Origin: an uncultured Olsenella sp.
GTDB lineage: Bacteria > Actinomycetota > Coriobacteriia > Coriobacteriales > Atopobiaceae
Assembly (NCBI GenBank): GCA_900548775.1
Contig: URLM01000001.1
Location: forward strand, 1-64,000
Direction: 5' to 3'
Length of the DNA: 64,000 nucleotides
Below are positions 24,973-33,401 of the stretch, in pieces (position 1 is the first letter of the stretch; every line of letters begins with the position of its first letter). Both the position numbers and the translations under genes were made by a program. The notes under the pieces are model-generated. The model did not search any database. It was not told where the DNA came from and saw only the letters and a list, made by a program, of their open reading frames with translations.

Positions 24973-25905
24973 ATGATTCTCACCGTCACGCTCAACACCT
25001 CGATCGACAAGGCGTACCGCATCTCCTCCACCCTCGAACGCGGCACCGTCATGCGCGTTGCCGAGTGCATCGACAACGCCGGCGGAAAGGGGCTCAACGC
25101 TTCCCGCTCCGTTGCCACGTGCGGCGAAGAGGTTCTTGCCACAGGCTTTGTGGGAGGCAACAACGGGAGGCTCCTCTGCGAGCTTCTCGACCGCGACGGC
25201 ATCCCCCACGACTTTGTCGAGGTGGCAACTGAGACGCGATGCTGCGTGAACGTCCTCGAGCCCGACGGCCTCTCCACGGAGTTCCTCGAGCCCGGCCGCG
25301 AGGTGACTGCGGGCGAGCTTGCCACCCTTGAGGAGTGCCTCTCCTCGCTTGTCTCCCGTGCGGACGTGGTCACAATGAGCGGAAGCTTCCCCAAGGGCCT
25401 GCCCGCGGACACCTACGTGCGTCTCATCAAGCTCGTGCGTTCGCTGGGCAAGCCATGCGTCCTTGACACGTCCGGAGAGACGCTCAAGCGCAGCATCGAG
25501 GCACTTCCTACTATGGTGAAACCCAACACAGACGAGATCGGCCAGATCCTGGGCCGCAAGGTCGCCTCGGTCGACGAGGTCATAGGTGCCGCCCGCGAGC
25601 TACACGAACGCGGAATCGAGCAGGTGGTTGTCTCCCTTGGCGGAGATGGCGCCGTCATGGCCTGTGGCGCTGGGACCTTCCGTGGAATCGCGCCTAAGAT
25701 CGAGGTCGTTAACCCCGTCGGCGCCGGAGACACCATAGTCGGCGCGTTCGCCGTGGCCATGGCACGCGGCATGGAGCCCGCCGAGCAGCTGCGCTATGCG
25801 ATGTCCTGCGCGAGTGCCAACTGCATGTCCGCCTCGACCGGCCACTTCGACATGGAGGTCGCTCGCGGGCTCATGGACGGCACCCACGTGGAGCGCGTTG
25901 CGTAG
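24973..25905 (+). CDS. Tagatose-6-phosphate kinase, PfkB family (LacC/FruK-like)
   Basis: 310 residues from the ATG at 24973, preceded by GAGAGGAAC. PfkB motifs: NTSIDKAYRIS at the start, DNAGGKGLNASR near residue 36, SGSFPKGLP near 137, and the anion-hole/catalytic motif NPVGAGDTIVGAF near 247. Sequence alone cannot separate 1-phosphofructokinase from tagatose-6-phosphate kinase. A dedicated FruK lies at 31898-32815, and this gene is flanked by AgaS and a tagatose-bisphosphate-type aldolase, so tagatose-6-phosphate is favoured. Confidence 0.88.
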   Translation: MILTVTLNTSIDKAYRISSTLERGTVMRVAECIDNAGGKGLNASRSVATCGEEVLATGFVGGNNGRLLCELLDRDGIPHDFVEVATETRCCVNVLEPDGLSTEFLEPGREVTAGELATLEECLSSLVSRADVVTMSGSFPKGLPADTYVRLIKLVRSLGKPCVLDTSGETLKRSIEALPTMVKPNTDEIGQILGRKVASVDEVIGAARELHERGIEQVVVSLGGDGAVMACGAGTFRGIAPKIEVVNPVGAGDTIVGAFAVAMARGMEPAEQLRYAMSCASANCMSASTGHFDMEVARGLMDGTHVERVA

Positions 25906-25906
25906 G

Positions 25907-25934
25907 GGGCGAGAAGCCCACGTCCTTCTCGCCC
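25907..25934. terminator. Hairpin between convergent kinase and DeoR genes
   Basis: GGGCGAGAAG (25907-25916) pairs perfectly with 25925-25934 around an 8-base loop, directly between the two stop codons. It has no T-run and may terminate or block both transcripts. Confidence 0.45.
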
Positions 25935-26719
25935 TACTCCCCTATCCCTCCTGCCAGGAGAAGCTGGGTAGGCAGGTCCCCGAGGCAGCCCGCAACGGCT
26001 CCCTCGGGGTCTTTTTCCATTACGATGACGTCGGCGTCGCCCACGTCGCCAAAAAAGAAGAGGCCACGTGCGCCCACCTTGCTCGCATCCATGAGCACGC
26101 AGGTCTTGCCCGCGCACGAGAGGAACGCCCGTTTTAGCTCGGCCATGCCCTCGTAGCCGGTCATGAAGCCACGGCCTGGAGCAAAGGCCGTGGGGCACAC
26201 GAAGGCGACGTCGGGCCGAAGCATCGAGAGGGCCTGCACCGCCACGGCGCCCGAGGTGTAGCGATGCCCCTTCCTGAGCGCGCCGCCCAGGAGCACGACT
26301 TCTGCCGAGGGCATCGAGCGGTCAACGTAGTCTGCGATGGTGAGGTCTGCCGTCACGATGGTGACCTCTCCGCGCTCGCCGAGGGCACGGACAAGCTCGA
26401 GGCCAGTGGTGCCTGTGTCCACAAGCACCGCCTGGCCCGGCTCGACGAGCGTGGCGGCAACGCGCGCGATGGCTCGCTTGGCCTCAACGTTCACGTTCAC
26501 GCGAAGATCCTGTATCGACACCGTGAGCGTGCGCGCAAGCGAGACCGCGCCGCCGTGCGTGCGGCGCAGCTTGCCGTCGCGTGCGAGGGCATCAAGATCT
26601 GCTCGCGCGGTGACGCGAGACACGCCAAGGGCATCTGCCACCTCGGCAACCTGCACGGATGAGTTTCTCTCAAGCATCGAGAGAATTGCCGCGCGCCTCT
26701 CCTCTGCAAACTCGGTCAT
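25934..26719 (-). CDS. DeoR-family regulator, AgaR-like
   Basis: 261 residues. The winged helix reads ERRAAILSMLERNSSVQVAE, GVSRVTARADLDALARDG and RRTHGGAV; the sensor domain shows VDTGTTGLELVRAL near residue 97 and VFVCPTAFAPGRG near 175. The normal FLGADGF motif is altered, so its ligand may differ from that of the other DeoR proteins here. It lies between the tagatose-6-phosphate kinase and the aldolase, so control of the amino-sugar pathway is likely. The upstream region 26720-27101 contains repeats. Confidence 0.87.
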   Translation of the reverse strand: MTEFAEERRAAILSMLERNSSVQVAEVADALGVSRVTARADLDALARDGKLRRTHGGAVSLARTLTVSIQDLRVNVNVEAKRAIARVAATLVEPGQAVLVDTGTTGLELVRALGERGEVTIVTADLTIADYVDRSMPSAEVVLLGGALRKGHRYTSGAVAVQALSMLRPDVAFVCPTAFAPGRGFMTGYEGMAELKRAFLSCAGKTCVLMDASKVGARGLFFFGDVGDADVIVMEKDPEGAVAGCLGDLPTQLLLAGGIGE

Positions 26720-26735
26720 GTGCTCCTCCTCGCCC

Positions 26736-26840
26736 GCGGGATTAAGTTGCCCGGCATTTCGATTCCACGCGGGATTAAGTTGCCCGGTGGGATTAAGTTG
26801 CCCGGTAAATCAATCCCACTGCCCGGCAAATCAATCCCGC
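26736..26840. repeat. Five copies of a GGGATTAAGTTGCCCGG-type repeat
   Basis: Three forward copies, (GC)GGGATTAAGTTGCCCGG, lie at 26736-26754, 26769-26787 and 26789-26805. Two inverted copies, CCGGTAAATCAATCCC and CCCGGCAAATCAATCCCGC, lie at 26802-26817 and 26822-26840. They occupy the upstream region of the DeoR gene and may be operator sites or a folded leader. A related hairpin occurs at 62701-62733. Confidence 0.75.
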
Positions 26841-26878
26841 TACGCATGTGTGCAAACTGTGTTTCCTTCTCTTTGTCT

Positions 26879-26913
26879 AAAAGAAAGATATCACAAGCAG
26901 AATTCTTTCTTTT
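26879..26913. promoter_or_regulatory. Candidate DeoR/AgaR operator before aldolase gene
   Basis: AAAAGAAAG (26879-26887) is a perfect inverted repeat of CTTTCTTTT (26905-26913), followed by CTGCGTTTT. E. coli AgaR sites are rich in TTTC/TTTT repeats, so this may be the site of the neighbouring DeoR protein. The rest of the gap to 27101 shows no further feature. Confidence 0.4.
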
Positions 26914-27101
26914 CTGCGTTTTGGAAAGCCCTGGGGAGCCCTTCCGGACGTCTGCGGCCACCGGCGCCTTGCGGTCGCTTTTCGTTGCTGACCAGCACCG
27001 CCATTTGCCCAAGACCACGTCTGCAAGCAGGCACGATACAATCGCGTTGCAGATAAGGAAGCCCCACGGCACAGCCCGTGGGAACGTGAAGGGAGAGCGC
27101 G

Positions 27102-27953
27102 ATGCTCGTCACAACCAAGGAAATGCTGCTCGACGCCCAGGCCGGCCACTATGCCGTGGGTGCGTTCAACGTGGAGAACCTCGAGTTCGTGATGGCCGTC
27201 ATCAAGGCCGCCGAGGACAAGCACTCCCCCGTCATCATGCAGACCACCCCGGGCACCATCAAGTACGCCAGCCTCGACTACTTCGCCGCCATGGTGCGCG
27301 TCGCAGCCGAGAACGCCAGCGTCCCCGTGGCACTCCACCTCGACCACGGTGACGGCTTCGACCGCTGCATGCAGGCCCTGCGCGCCGGCTACACCTCCGT
27401 CATGATCGACGGCTCCCACGTGCCCTTCGAGGACAACATGGCCCTCACCGAGAGCGTGACCAAGGTCGCCATTGCCATGGGCGTGCCCGTCGAGGCCGAG
27501 CTTGGCAAGGTCGGCGGCAAGGAGGACGATGGCCCGGCGGTCAAGGGCGAGAACCCCTACACCGATCCCGATGAGGCCGAGGAGTTCGTAAACCGCACCA
27601 AGTGCAGCTCGCTTGCCGTTGGCGTTGGCACCGCACACGGCGTCTACAAGGGCACCCCGCACATCGAGCAGGGCGTCCTCAAGGAGATCCGCAACCGCGT
27701 CGACGTGCCGCTGGTCCTTCACGGCACCTCCGGCGTGCCCGACGACCAGGTCGCCGAGGCCATCAAGAACGGCATCTGCAAGGTGAACTATGCCACCGAG
27801 CTGCGCCAGGCGTTCACCCGTGGCTTCATGGGGTACATGGCCGAGAATCCCAACAACTTCGACCCCAAGAAGCCCTCGAAGCCCGGCATGGAGGAGATCT
27901 ACAAGGTCGTCGCCTCCCACATGGACAACCTGGGCTCCACAAACAAGGCGTAA
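27102..27953 (+). CDS. Class II aldolase, tagatose/fructose-1,6-bisphosphate type
   Basis: 283 residues; AAGGGAGAG precedes the ATG. Class II zinc aldolase motifs: GAFNVENLEF near residue 20, ALHLDHGDG near 80 (metal His and catalytic Asp), EAELGKVGG near 130, GVGTAHGVYKG near 175, LHGTSGVPD near 205 and KVNYATELR near 230. GatY/KbaY and FbaA share these. Its place next to the galactosamine pathway favours tagatose-1,6-bisphosphate cleavage to DHAP and glyceraldehyde-3-phosphate, but it could also be the glycolytic enzyme. Confidence 0.9.
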   Translation: MLVTTKEMLLDAQAGHYAVGAFNVENLEFVMAVIKAAEDKHSPVIMQTTPGTIKYASLDYFAAMVRVAAENASVPVALHLDHGDGFDRCMQALRAGYTSVMIDGSHVPFEDNMALTESVTKVAIAMGVPVEAELGKVGGKEDDGPAVKGENPYTDPDEAEEFVNRTKCSSLAVGVGTAHGVYKGTPHIEQGVLKEIRNRVDVPLVLHGTSGVPDDQVAEAIKNGICKVNYATELRQAFTRGFMGYMAENPNNFDPKKPSKPGMEEIYKVVASHMDNLGSTNKA

Positions 27954-27979
27954 GCGGGTAATCCTCGCGCATAGCGCAA

Positions 27980-28015
27980 AAGCGGCCCGGACGGCTTCCC
28001 CCGTCCGGGCCGCTT
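27980..28015. terminator. Terminator between convergent aldolase and GH3 genes
   Basis: A perfect 15-bp stem, AAGCGGCCCGGACGG (27980-27994) with 28001-28015 and a 6-base loop, lies 26 bases after the aldolase stop. On the plus strand it continues TTGCTCTT, on the minus strand TTTTGCG, so it can act in both directions. Confidence 0.75.
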
Positions 28016-28036
28016 GCTCTTAACCGAACCGAATCC

Positions 28037-31036
28037 CTAGGCCTTCTCGGCACGCCTATTCCTAATCCCCACCACAAGGCGCCATGTGGCAATTCCCACG
28101 AGTGCCACCGAGACCACGCGCAGCACGTTGAGGAGAGTCGAGCCAGGCGTCGTGATGGTCGAGCTTCTCGGCCGTGCGGCAGGGAGGTCGCCCGTGGCAT
28201 CCACGTAGCTCTCGTTTGCCACGCGGGCGTCAAGGTATGCGTACAGGAAGTCCTTGGTTGCTCGGCGCAGTTCGCTTACGTAGCTCGCAGAACTCGGATT
28301 TGAGCTGAGAGACCCACCGGACATCTGCATCCAGAGGTCCCCGCCATGGCGAAGCATCTGGTCGCCGTTCATGTATGCAACATGGTCTGAGAAATCCGTC
28401 ACCACCACACCATGAAAGCCCCACTCGCCGCGCAGCACGCCCGCGAGCAGCGCCTCGCTCCCGCCGGCCCATACCGCACCAACGCGGTTGTACGAGCTCA
28501 TGAGCGCCGTCCCGCCGAAGTCCTCCACGATGGTTCGGAACGGCTCGAGGTAGGTCTCGCGGAGCGCCTGCTCGGAGAGCCACGTGTAGACGCCGTCGCG
28601 ATAGACGTAGGCCTCCCCGTCGTTGAGGGCAAGGTGCTTCACGTAGCAGTACACGCCCGCGTCACGCGCGCCGGCCACGACGTTTCCGCAGGTCTGTCCC
28701 ACAAGGAGCGGGTCCTCGGAGTAGTACTCGTAGTCGCGGCCGCCAAAGGGCGTGCGGTGGAGGTTCGCGCACGGCGCATACCAGCCGGAGAGCCCGCGCT
28801 GCGCCGCCTGCTCCCCGCAGGCAAACCCCACCTGCCGTGCAAGCTCAGGGTTCCAGGTCTGCGAGAGCACGACGGCGCAGGGAAAACCGGTCCCCGGGTT
28901 GGTCGGCACGAAGCTCCCGATCTGCGCCGGACCGTCAAGCTCTCGCGTCTCGGAGGCCTTCCCCACCGAGGGGAGCGGGGAGGCGCCGGAGTACGCGTTG
29001 GTCACCAGCTGCTCCATCTCGGCAACGGTGAGCTGGTCGAGAAGGGAGTCCCATTGCGGGTCGTCGTAGTTTGAGCCGAGCTTGCGCCCTAGTCCCGTGA
29101 TCACGCCCATCCGCTCGATGGCAAGGCCGTTTCTCGCACCGGTCGTGGGCATCGTTGCATTCCGCGCGTCATCGGCATCGCGCTCGTCATCCGAGTAGAG
29201 GTTGAGCGCCGCGACGCCCGTTGGCATTGGTCGCGACGACGCGACTGCGGGGTAGGTCCCCGCAAAGTCAGCACGGGAGAGGTACGCGATGTCCTGCCCC
29301 GTGCCAAGCCCGTCCAGGCTCACGCCATCCACTGCGCTCGCCCCGGTGAAGCGGTTGGTGACCTCTGCCCCGGTCTTCTCGTCCGTGGGATAGTGCCGCC
29401 CCTCGGGAAGCGAGAGCTCGATTGTTGCCCCCGCGGCATCGTCAACGGCATGGGCATCGTGGCGCAGTGTGAGGGTGTAGGTACCAGGATCAAGCTCCCA
29501 CCCGGTAAAGCCGTTGCCGTTTGCGTCATAGCAGTCGTAGCTCGCCATGGAACGTGCCGTCATGGAAAGCGTCACATCCTCGGACTCGCCTGGGGCGAGA
29601 AGGTCCGTCTTGGCGTAGTCTCCCAGCACCACAGAGCTCTTCTCGATGCCGCCTGCCGTATAGGGCGCGCTGCAGTAGAGCTCGACCACGTCTCGCCCTG
29701 CAACGTCACCGGTGTTGGTGACGCGAACGGTGACCGAGGCTTCATCGCCAAGCGTCGAACCCTGTGGCGGTGCGTCGACCACCTTCCAGTCGAACGTCGT
29801 GTAGGAGAGCCCGTAGCCAAACGGGTACTGGACCACGCCCTCGTAGCCCGTGCCGTGCTCGTTGGACACGCCGTCCCAGAAGCCCTCGGCGTCCGCCGTC
29901 TCGTACCACTTGTAGCCCACGTAGATGCCCTCGGAGTAGTCCACGTACGAGACCTGGTCGTAGCCCTCCGGCAGCGAGAAGTTGCCGTTGAGGGTACCAT
30001 CCGCGGGATAGAGGCCGTCGGCTTGCGTGTAGGCACCCACGTGCTCGCTTGCGCTCGCGTAGCTCGGGGCGGACGAGAGGTCATACGCGTACGTATCCAC
30101 CGTGCGGCCGGACGGGTTTACCTCCCCCCACAAGATACGGGGCAGCGCCTCGGCTCCGTGCTGGCCGGTATAGCCCGCGAGGAGCACCGCGTCGATGCCG
30201 GGCGTGGACTCGAGGGCTCCCAGCGCCATAGGGTTTGCCGAGTTCACAACCACGATGACGTTCTCGTACGTCGCGCCAACGTAGGCGAGAAGCGCCTCCT
30301 CCTCGGTCGAGAGGTCGAGGGAGGTCCTGGTGGCGTCCGTGACCACCGAGCCGTTCTTCTCGTTCACCTTGTACTGGACGAGCGGCATGTCGTTGCTCTC
30401 GCCCGCGTAGCGCTGCAGCACCACGATGGCGGTGTCCGAGAAGTCCCGCGCGTCTCGCAGCAGCTCCTCCGTGTAGCACGTGCGGTCCGCAATCGAGGGC
30501 TCAAAGAGCACGCTCGACTCCTCGGGCTTGCTCGAAAGGGTCTTGGGACGCTTCCCGGCAGCACGGAAGTCCTGGTACATGCCCGTTAGCTCGGTGTTCG
30601 TCTCGATGCCGGCGTCGTTCAGCGCCGAGATGAGGTCTGTCTCCACCGAGGTCACGCACCCGGAGCCAGAGCCGCCGCCCTGCCAGTCCGTGGACGCCCA
30701 CCCAAACACGTTCACCCTGGTGGCGTCACTCGAAAGGGGCAACGTGCCATCGTTGGCGAGAAGGACTGCCCCCTGGGCCTCGACCTCGCTGGCAAGCGCC
30801 CGCGCAGAGTCATTGGTCGCCGTGACGGCAGCCTCGGAAGGCGCGTCAACGAGCGTGCCGAAGAGCCTCGTGACCACCAGGCTCACGCTGTTCTCGAGAA
30901 TGAATCCCACGACCATCACGGCCACCATGAACGCCACGGCAAACGCGAAGAAAACCTTCTTGCGCACCATGTGCGGCCCCTGGTCAGCCTGCCTCCTCCC
31001 AGCAACCCGCGCAGAACCCTTCCTCACATGGGACAT
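28037..31036 (-). CDS. Membrane-anchored GH3 glycosidase with permuted domains
   Basis: 999 residues. One TM helix near residues 28-46 and another near 967-985. The domain order is reversed from the usual GH3: the (alpha/beta)6 sandwich comes first (about 80-310), then an FN3-like domain (about 390-510), a linker, and the TIM-barrel domain last (about 650-930). The nucleophile is probably Asp881 in VVVTDFSDH, and GWYAPCANLHRTPFGGRDYE marks the barrel. Permuted GH3 enzymes are known in Ruminococcus. The substrate is unknown (beta-glucoside or similar). Start 31036 follows TAGGAACC; an alternative lies at 30970. It follows the FruR-like gene on the same strand. Confidence 0.88.
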   Translation of the reverse strand: MSHVRKGSARVAGRRQADQGPHMVRKKVFFAFAVAFMVAVMVVGFILENSVSLVVTRLFGTLVDAPSEAAVTATNDSARALASEVEAQGAVLLANDGTLPLSSDATRVNVFGWASTDWQGGGSGSGCVTSVETDLISALNDAGIETNTELTGMYQDFRAAGKRPKTLSSKPEESSVLFEPSIADRTCYTEELLRDARDFSDTAIVVLQRYAGESNDMPLVQYKVNEKNGSVVTDATRTSLDLSTEEEALLAYVGATYENVIVVVNSANPMALGALESTPGIDAVLLAGYTGQHGAEALPRILWGEVNPSGRTVDTYAYDLSSAPSYASASEHVGAYTQADGLYPADGTLNGNFSLPEGYDQVSYVDYSEGIYVGYKWYETADAEGFWDGVSNEHGTGYEGVVQYPFGYGLSYTTFDWKVVDAPPQGSTLGDEASVTVRVTNTGDVAGRDVVELYCSAPYTAGGIEKSSVVLGDYAKTDLLAPGESEDVTLSMTARSMASYDCYDANGNGFTGWELDPGTYTLTLRHDAHAVDDAAGATIELSLPEGRHYPTDEKTGAEVTNRFTGASAVDGVSLDGLGTGQDIAYLSRADFAGTYPAVASSRPMPTGVAALNLYSDDERDADDARNATMPTTGARNGLAIERMGVITGLGRKLGSNYDDPQWDSLLDQLTVAEMEQLVTNAYSGASPLPSVGKASETRELDGPAQIGSFVPTNPGTGFPCAVVLSQTWNPELARQVGFACGEQAAQRGLSGWYAPCANLHRTPFGGRDYEYYSEDPLLVGQTCGNVVAGARDAGVYCYVKHLALNDGEAYVYRDGVYTWLSEQALRETYLEPFRTIVEDFGGTALMSSYNRVGAVWAGGSEALLAGVLRGEWGFHGVVVTDFSDHVAYMNGDQMLRHGGDLWMQMSGGSLSSNPSSASYVSELRRATKDFLYAYLDARVANESYVDATGDLPAARPRSSTITTPGSTLLNVLRVVSVALVGIATWRLVVGIRNRRAEKA

Positions 31037-31097
31037 GCTGGTTCCTACCCCATTTCTCGGGGGGCAGCGGGTGCCTTAGGCACCAGTCGTGAAGCCG

Positions 31098-31892
31098 CTA
31101 CGCAATCACCACGCGGCTCGTGCCGCCCTCGCCCGCCGTCGCCTTTGCCACAATGCCACCGGGATCCTTATCCATGATGACAGTGTCGACGTCAGTCGGG
31201 GAGGCAAAGCGCACGAACGAACGGGCCGCGCCGACCTTGGAGGCGTCCATGAGGATGATGGTCTTTCTCGCATGGCGCATGAACTCGACCTTTGTGGTCG
31301 CCGTGCGCTCGAACTCGGCGAGGAAGCCAAAGTCTGGCTCGAAGCCGTCCGCGCCAAGGAAGACCTTGTCGATGTAGATGTCCGAGAGAGACGAGGCCAC
31401 CATGGGCCCGGCGAAGTGGCGGTACTCGCGACCGAGGATGCCGCCCGTGCACGCGGGGGTGGCCTGCGGGAGGAACTGCTCGATGTAGATGAGGCCGTTG
31501 ACGTCGTTGGTGATGATCGTGATGCCGCGCTTCTCGCCCAGGCAGTGCAGGAATGCGAGGGTCGTGCTTCCGGAGCCCACGAGAATCGTCTCGCCATCCT
31601 CCACAAGCTCCGCGGCACGCCTGCCAATTGCCTGCTTGGCACGGGCGTTCTTGTGCACGCGCTGCGGGACCGCAGGAATGACGAGCTGCGTCACGGGCAC
31701 CGCTCCCCCATGGGTACGCTTGAGCTGCCCCTCGCGCTCCATGGTGTCAAGGTCGGTGCGGGCGGTCACGGAGGAGACCCCGCAGTGCTCGCAGATCTGG
31801 ACGACGGAGACGGTTCCGCTCTCGTGGATCATGTCGAGGATGTACCTCTGCCGCTCTGCGGCGAGCATCCGCGGGCTCTTGGTCGAATTCAT
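31098..31892 (-). CDS. DeoR-family fructose operon regulator (FruR-like)
   Basis: 264 residues. The winged helix contains ERQRYILDMIHESGTVSVVQ and SSVTARTDLDTMEREG, then KRTHGGAV; the sensor domain has GSGSTTLAF near residue 105 and FLGADGF near 178. It starts 5 bases after the fruK stop. It is the last PTS gene of the fructose operon, unlike the common arrangement with the regulator first. The likely inducer is fructose-1-phosphate (family knowledge). Candidate sites lie at 35058-35075. Confidence 0.88.
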   Translation of the reverse strand: MNSTKSPRMLAAERQRYILDMIHESGTVSVVQICEHCGVSSVTARTDLDTMEREGQLKRTHGGAVPVTQLVIPAVPQRVHKNARAKQAIGRRAAELVEDGETILVGSGSTTLAFLHCLGEKRGITIITNDVNGLIYIEQFLPQATPACTGGILGREYRHFAGPMVASSLSDIYIDKVFLGADGFEPDFGFLAEFERTATTKVEFMRHARKTIILMDASKVGAARSFVRFASPTDVDTVIMDKDPGGIVAKATAGEGGTSRVVIA

Positions 31893-31897
31893 GGACT

Positions 31898-32815
31898 CTA
31901 CTCCACCAGGTCAACGCTGATAGATTGTGCAAAGCTGTCGACAAGGGCAAAGTCGCCGAGACCCGCGCTCATGGCGACGTTGGCGCCCGTTGCCATGGCT
32001 CGTGTGAGCGCCGGCTCTACCTGGTCGCGGTTGGGCAGCCACACCGAGAGGAAGCTCGCGAGCGTGGCGTCCCCGGCGCATGCCGTCGAGAGGACGTCGA
32101 CCTTGGCGGCGTTCGCATGCCAGACGTGCTCGCCGTTGAAGAAGTACGCGCCCTCGCCGCCCAGCGTGAGGAGGATGTTCTTGGCACCGGCGTCGTGGAT
32201 GGCATGGAGCGCGGAGACGATGTCCCTCTCGCTCTTCACGTCCACGCCGAAGATGGCGGCAACCTCCTCGTCGTTTGGCTTGATGAGCAGGGGCTCCTTC
32301 TCAACGAGCTCGCGCAGGTGCTTGTGCGAGATGTCCAGGACGAACTCCGCGCCCTTCTCGCGCACCACCTCGATGAGCTCGTCGTAGTACGAGGCGTCGA
32401 TGCCCGTGGGCAGGCTGCCGGAGACCACGAGGCACTCGAGGTCGTCCAGGCCACGGATGAGGGAGAGCATCTCCTCCTGCTTTGCGCGGTTGACCTCGGC
32501 ACCGGCGTTGGGGAACTTGTACTCCCCCTCTGGCGTGGTGAGGAAGACGTTCACGCGCGTGATGCCATCGATCTGGACCGGCTTCACGGGGCAGATCTTG
32601 TCGGCCTCGCGGACGATGTAGTCGCCCGAGAAGCCACCGAAGAAGCCCAGGATCTTGGAGTCGATGCCGTAGTGCTTGAGCGTGAACGAGACGTTCAGGC
32701 CCTTGCCGTTTGGCGTGTAGACCGCGTCGCGCGTCCTGTTGACATGCTCGGTCGAGATCGTGTCCGAGGTGATGTTCATGTCGATGGCGGGGTTGGTGGT
32801 AAGTGTGTAAATCAT
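31898..32815 (-). CDS. fruK: 1-phosphofructokinase
   Basis: 305 residues of the PfkB family: TTNPAIDMNI at the start, NGKGLNVSFTLKHYG near residue 36, SGSLPTGID near 131 and the catalytic motif STACAGDATLASF near 247, where the usual GAGD is CAGD. It phosphorylates fructose-1-phosphate made by the adjacent IIBC/IIA. The order IIBC, IIA, FruK, DeoR on one strand fixes the role. Confidence 0.92.
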   Translation of the reverse strand: MIYTLTTNPAIDMNITSDTISTEHVNRTRDAVYTPNGKGLNVSFTLKHYGIDSKILGFFGGFSGDYIVREADKICPVKPVQIDGITRVNVFLTTPEGEYKFPNAGAEVNRAKQEEMLSLIRGLDDLECLVVSGSLPTGIDASYYDELIEVVREKGAEFVLDISHKHLRELVEKEPLLIKPNDEEVAAIFGVDVKSERDIVSALHAIHDAGAKNILLTLGGEGAYFFNGEHVWHANAAKVDVLSTACAGDATLASFLSVWLPNRDQVEPALTRAMATGANVAMSAGLGDFALVDSFAQSISVDLVE

Positions 32816-32875
32816 TGAGCTTCCCTTGATCGTTCTCGACGCGTGTCACGCGATTGATAACGCCGTACTAGAAAG

Positions 32876-32903
32876 GGGACCCGACGCGCAGGCGACGGGT
32901 CCC
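32876..32903 (-). terminator. Hairpin between PTS IIA and fruK
   Basis: GGGACCCG (32876-32883) pairs with 32896-32903, with CTTTC following on the minus strand. A weak attenuator or processing site inside the fructose operon is possible. Confidence 0.35.
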
Positions 32904-32936
32904 CCAGCACGAACCTCAGACCGGATGCCCGGCCGT

Positions 32937-33392
32937 CTAGCTCTCGAGGCCGTTGTTGATGAGACCGGCAATTTCCTGCGGGTCTGCGGAGGCAAGCACC
33001 TTCTCGCGGAAGTCTGCGTCCATGAGCAGGACCGCCACCTTCGAGAGCAGGCGTAGCTGCTCCGTCTGGGTCCCGTCATCGGGGATGAGAAGGGCGATGG
33101 CGCAGCGCACGGGCTTGGAGTCCATGGTCGCCCACTCGACCTCCCCTGCGAACTTCACCACGATGACGGTAGGCGTGTCGACCTCTGCGGTCTTGGCGTG
33201 CGGGATGGCGAATCCGCCCATCATCCCAGTTGTTCCCTCGGCCTCGCGGGCCTTGAAGGCCTCGAAGACCTTGTCGGCGTCCTTGGCCACTCCATAGGAG
33301 ACGGCTGTCTGGGAGAGGAACCTCAGTACCTCATCAACCGACGTAGCGGGGTTGTCTATGTAGACATGGGATGCTGGAACGAACTCGCTCAT
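32937..33392 (-). CDS. PTS fructose-family IIA subunit
   Basis: 151 residues. The phosphorylated histidine is His65 in GGFAIPHAKTAEV, the IIA-Fru signature. The ATG at 33392 is preceded by GGAGAG and lies 9 bases after the IIBC stop. It passes phosphate from HPr to Cys15 of the IIBC protein. Here IIA is a free protein rather than fused to IIBC. Confidence 0.93.
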   Translation of the reverse strand: MSEFVPASHVYIDNPATSVDEVLRFLSQTAVSYGVAKDADKVFEAFKAREAEGTTGMMGGFAIPHAKTAEVDTPTVIVVKFAGEVEWATMDSKPVRCAIALLIPDDGTQTEQLRLLSKVAVLLMDADFREKVLASADPQEIAGLINNGLES

Positions 33393-33401
33393 GCGCTCTC
33401 C

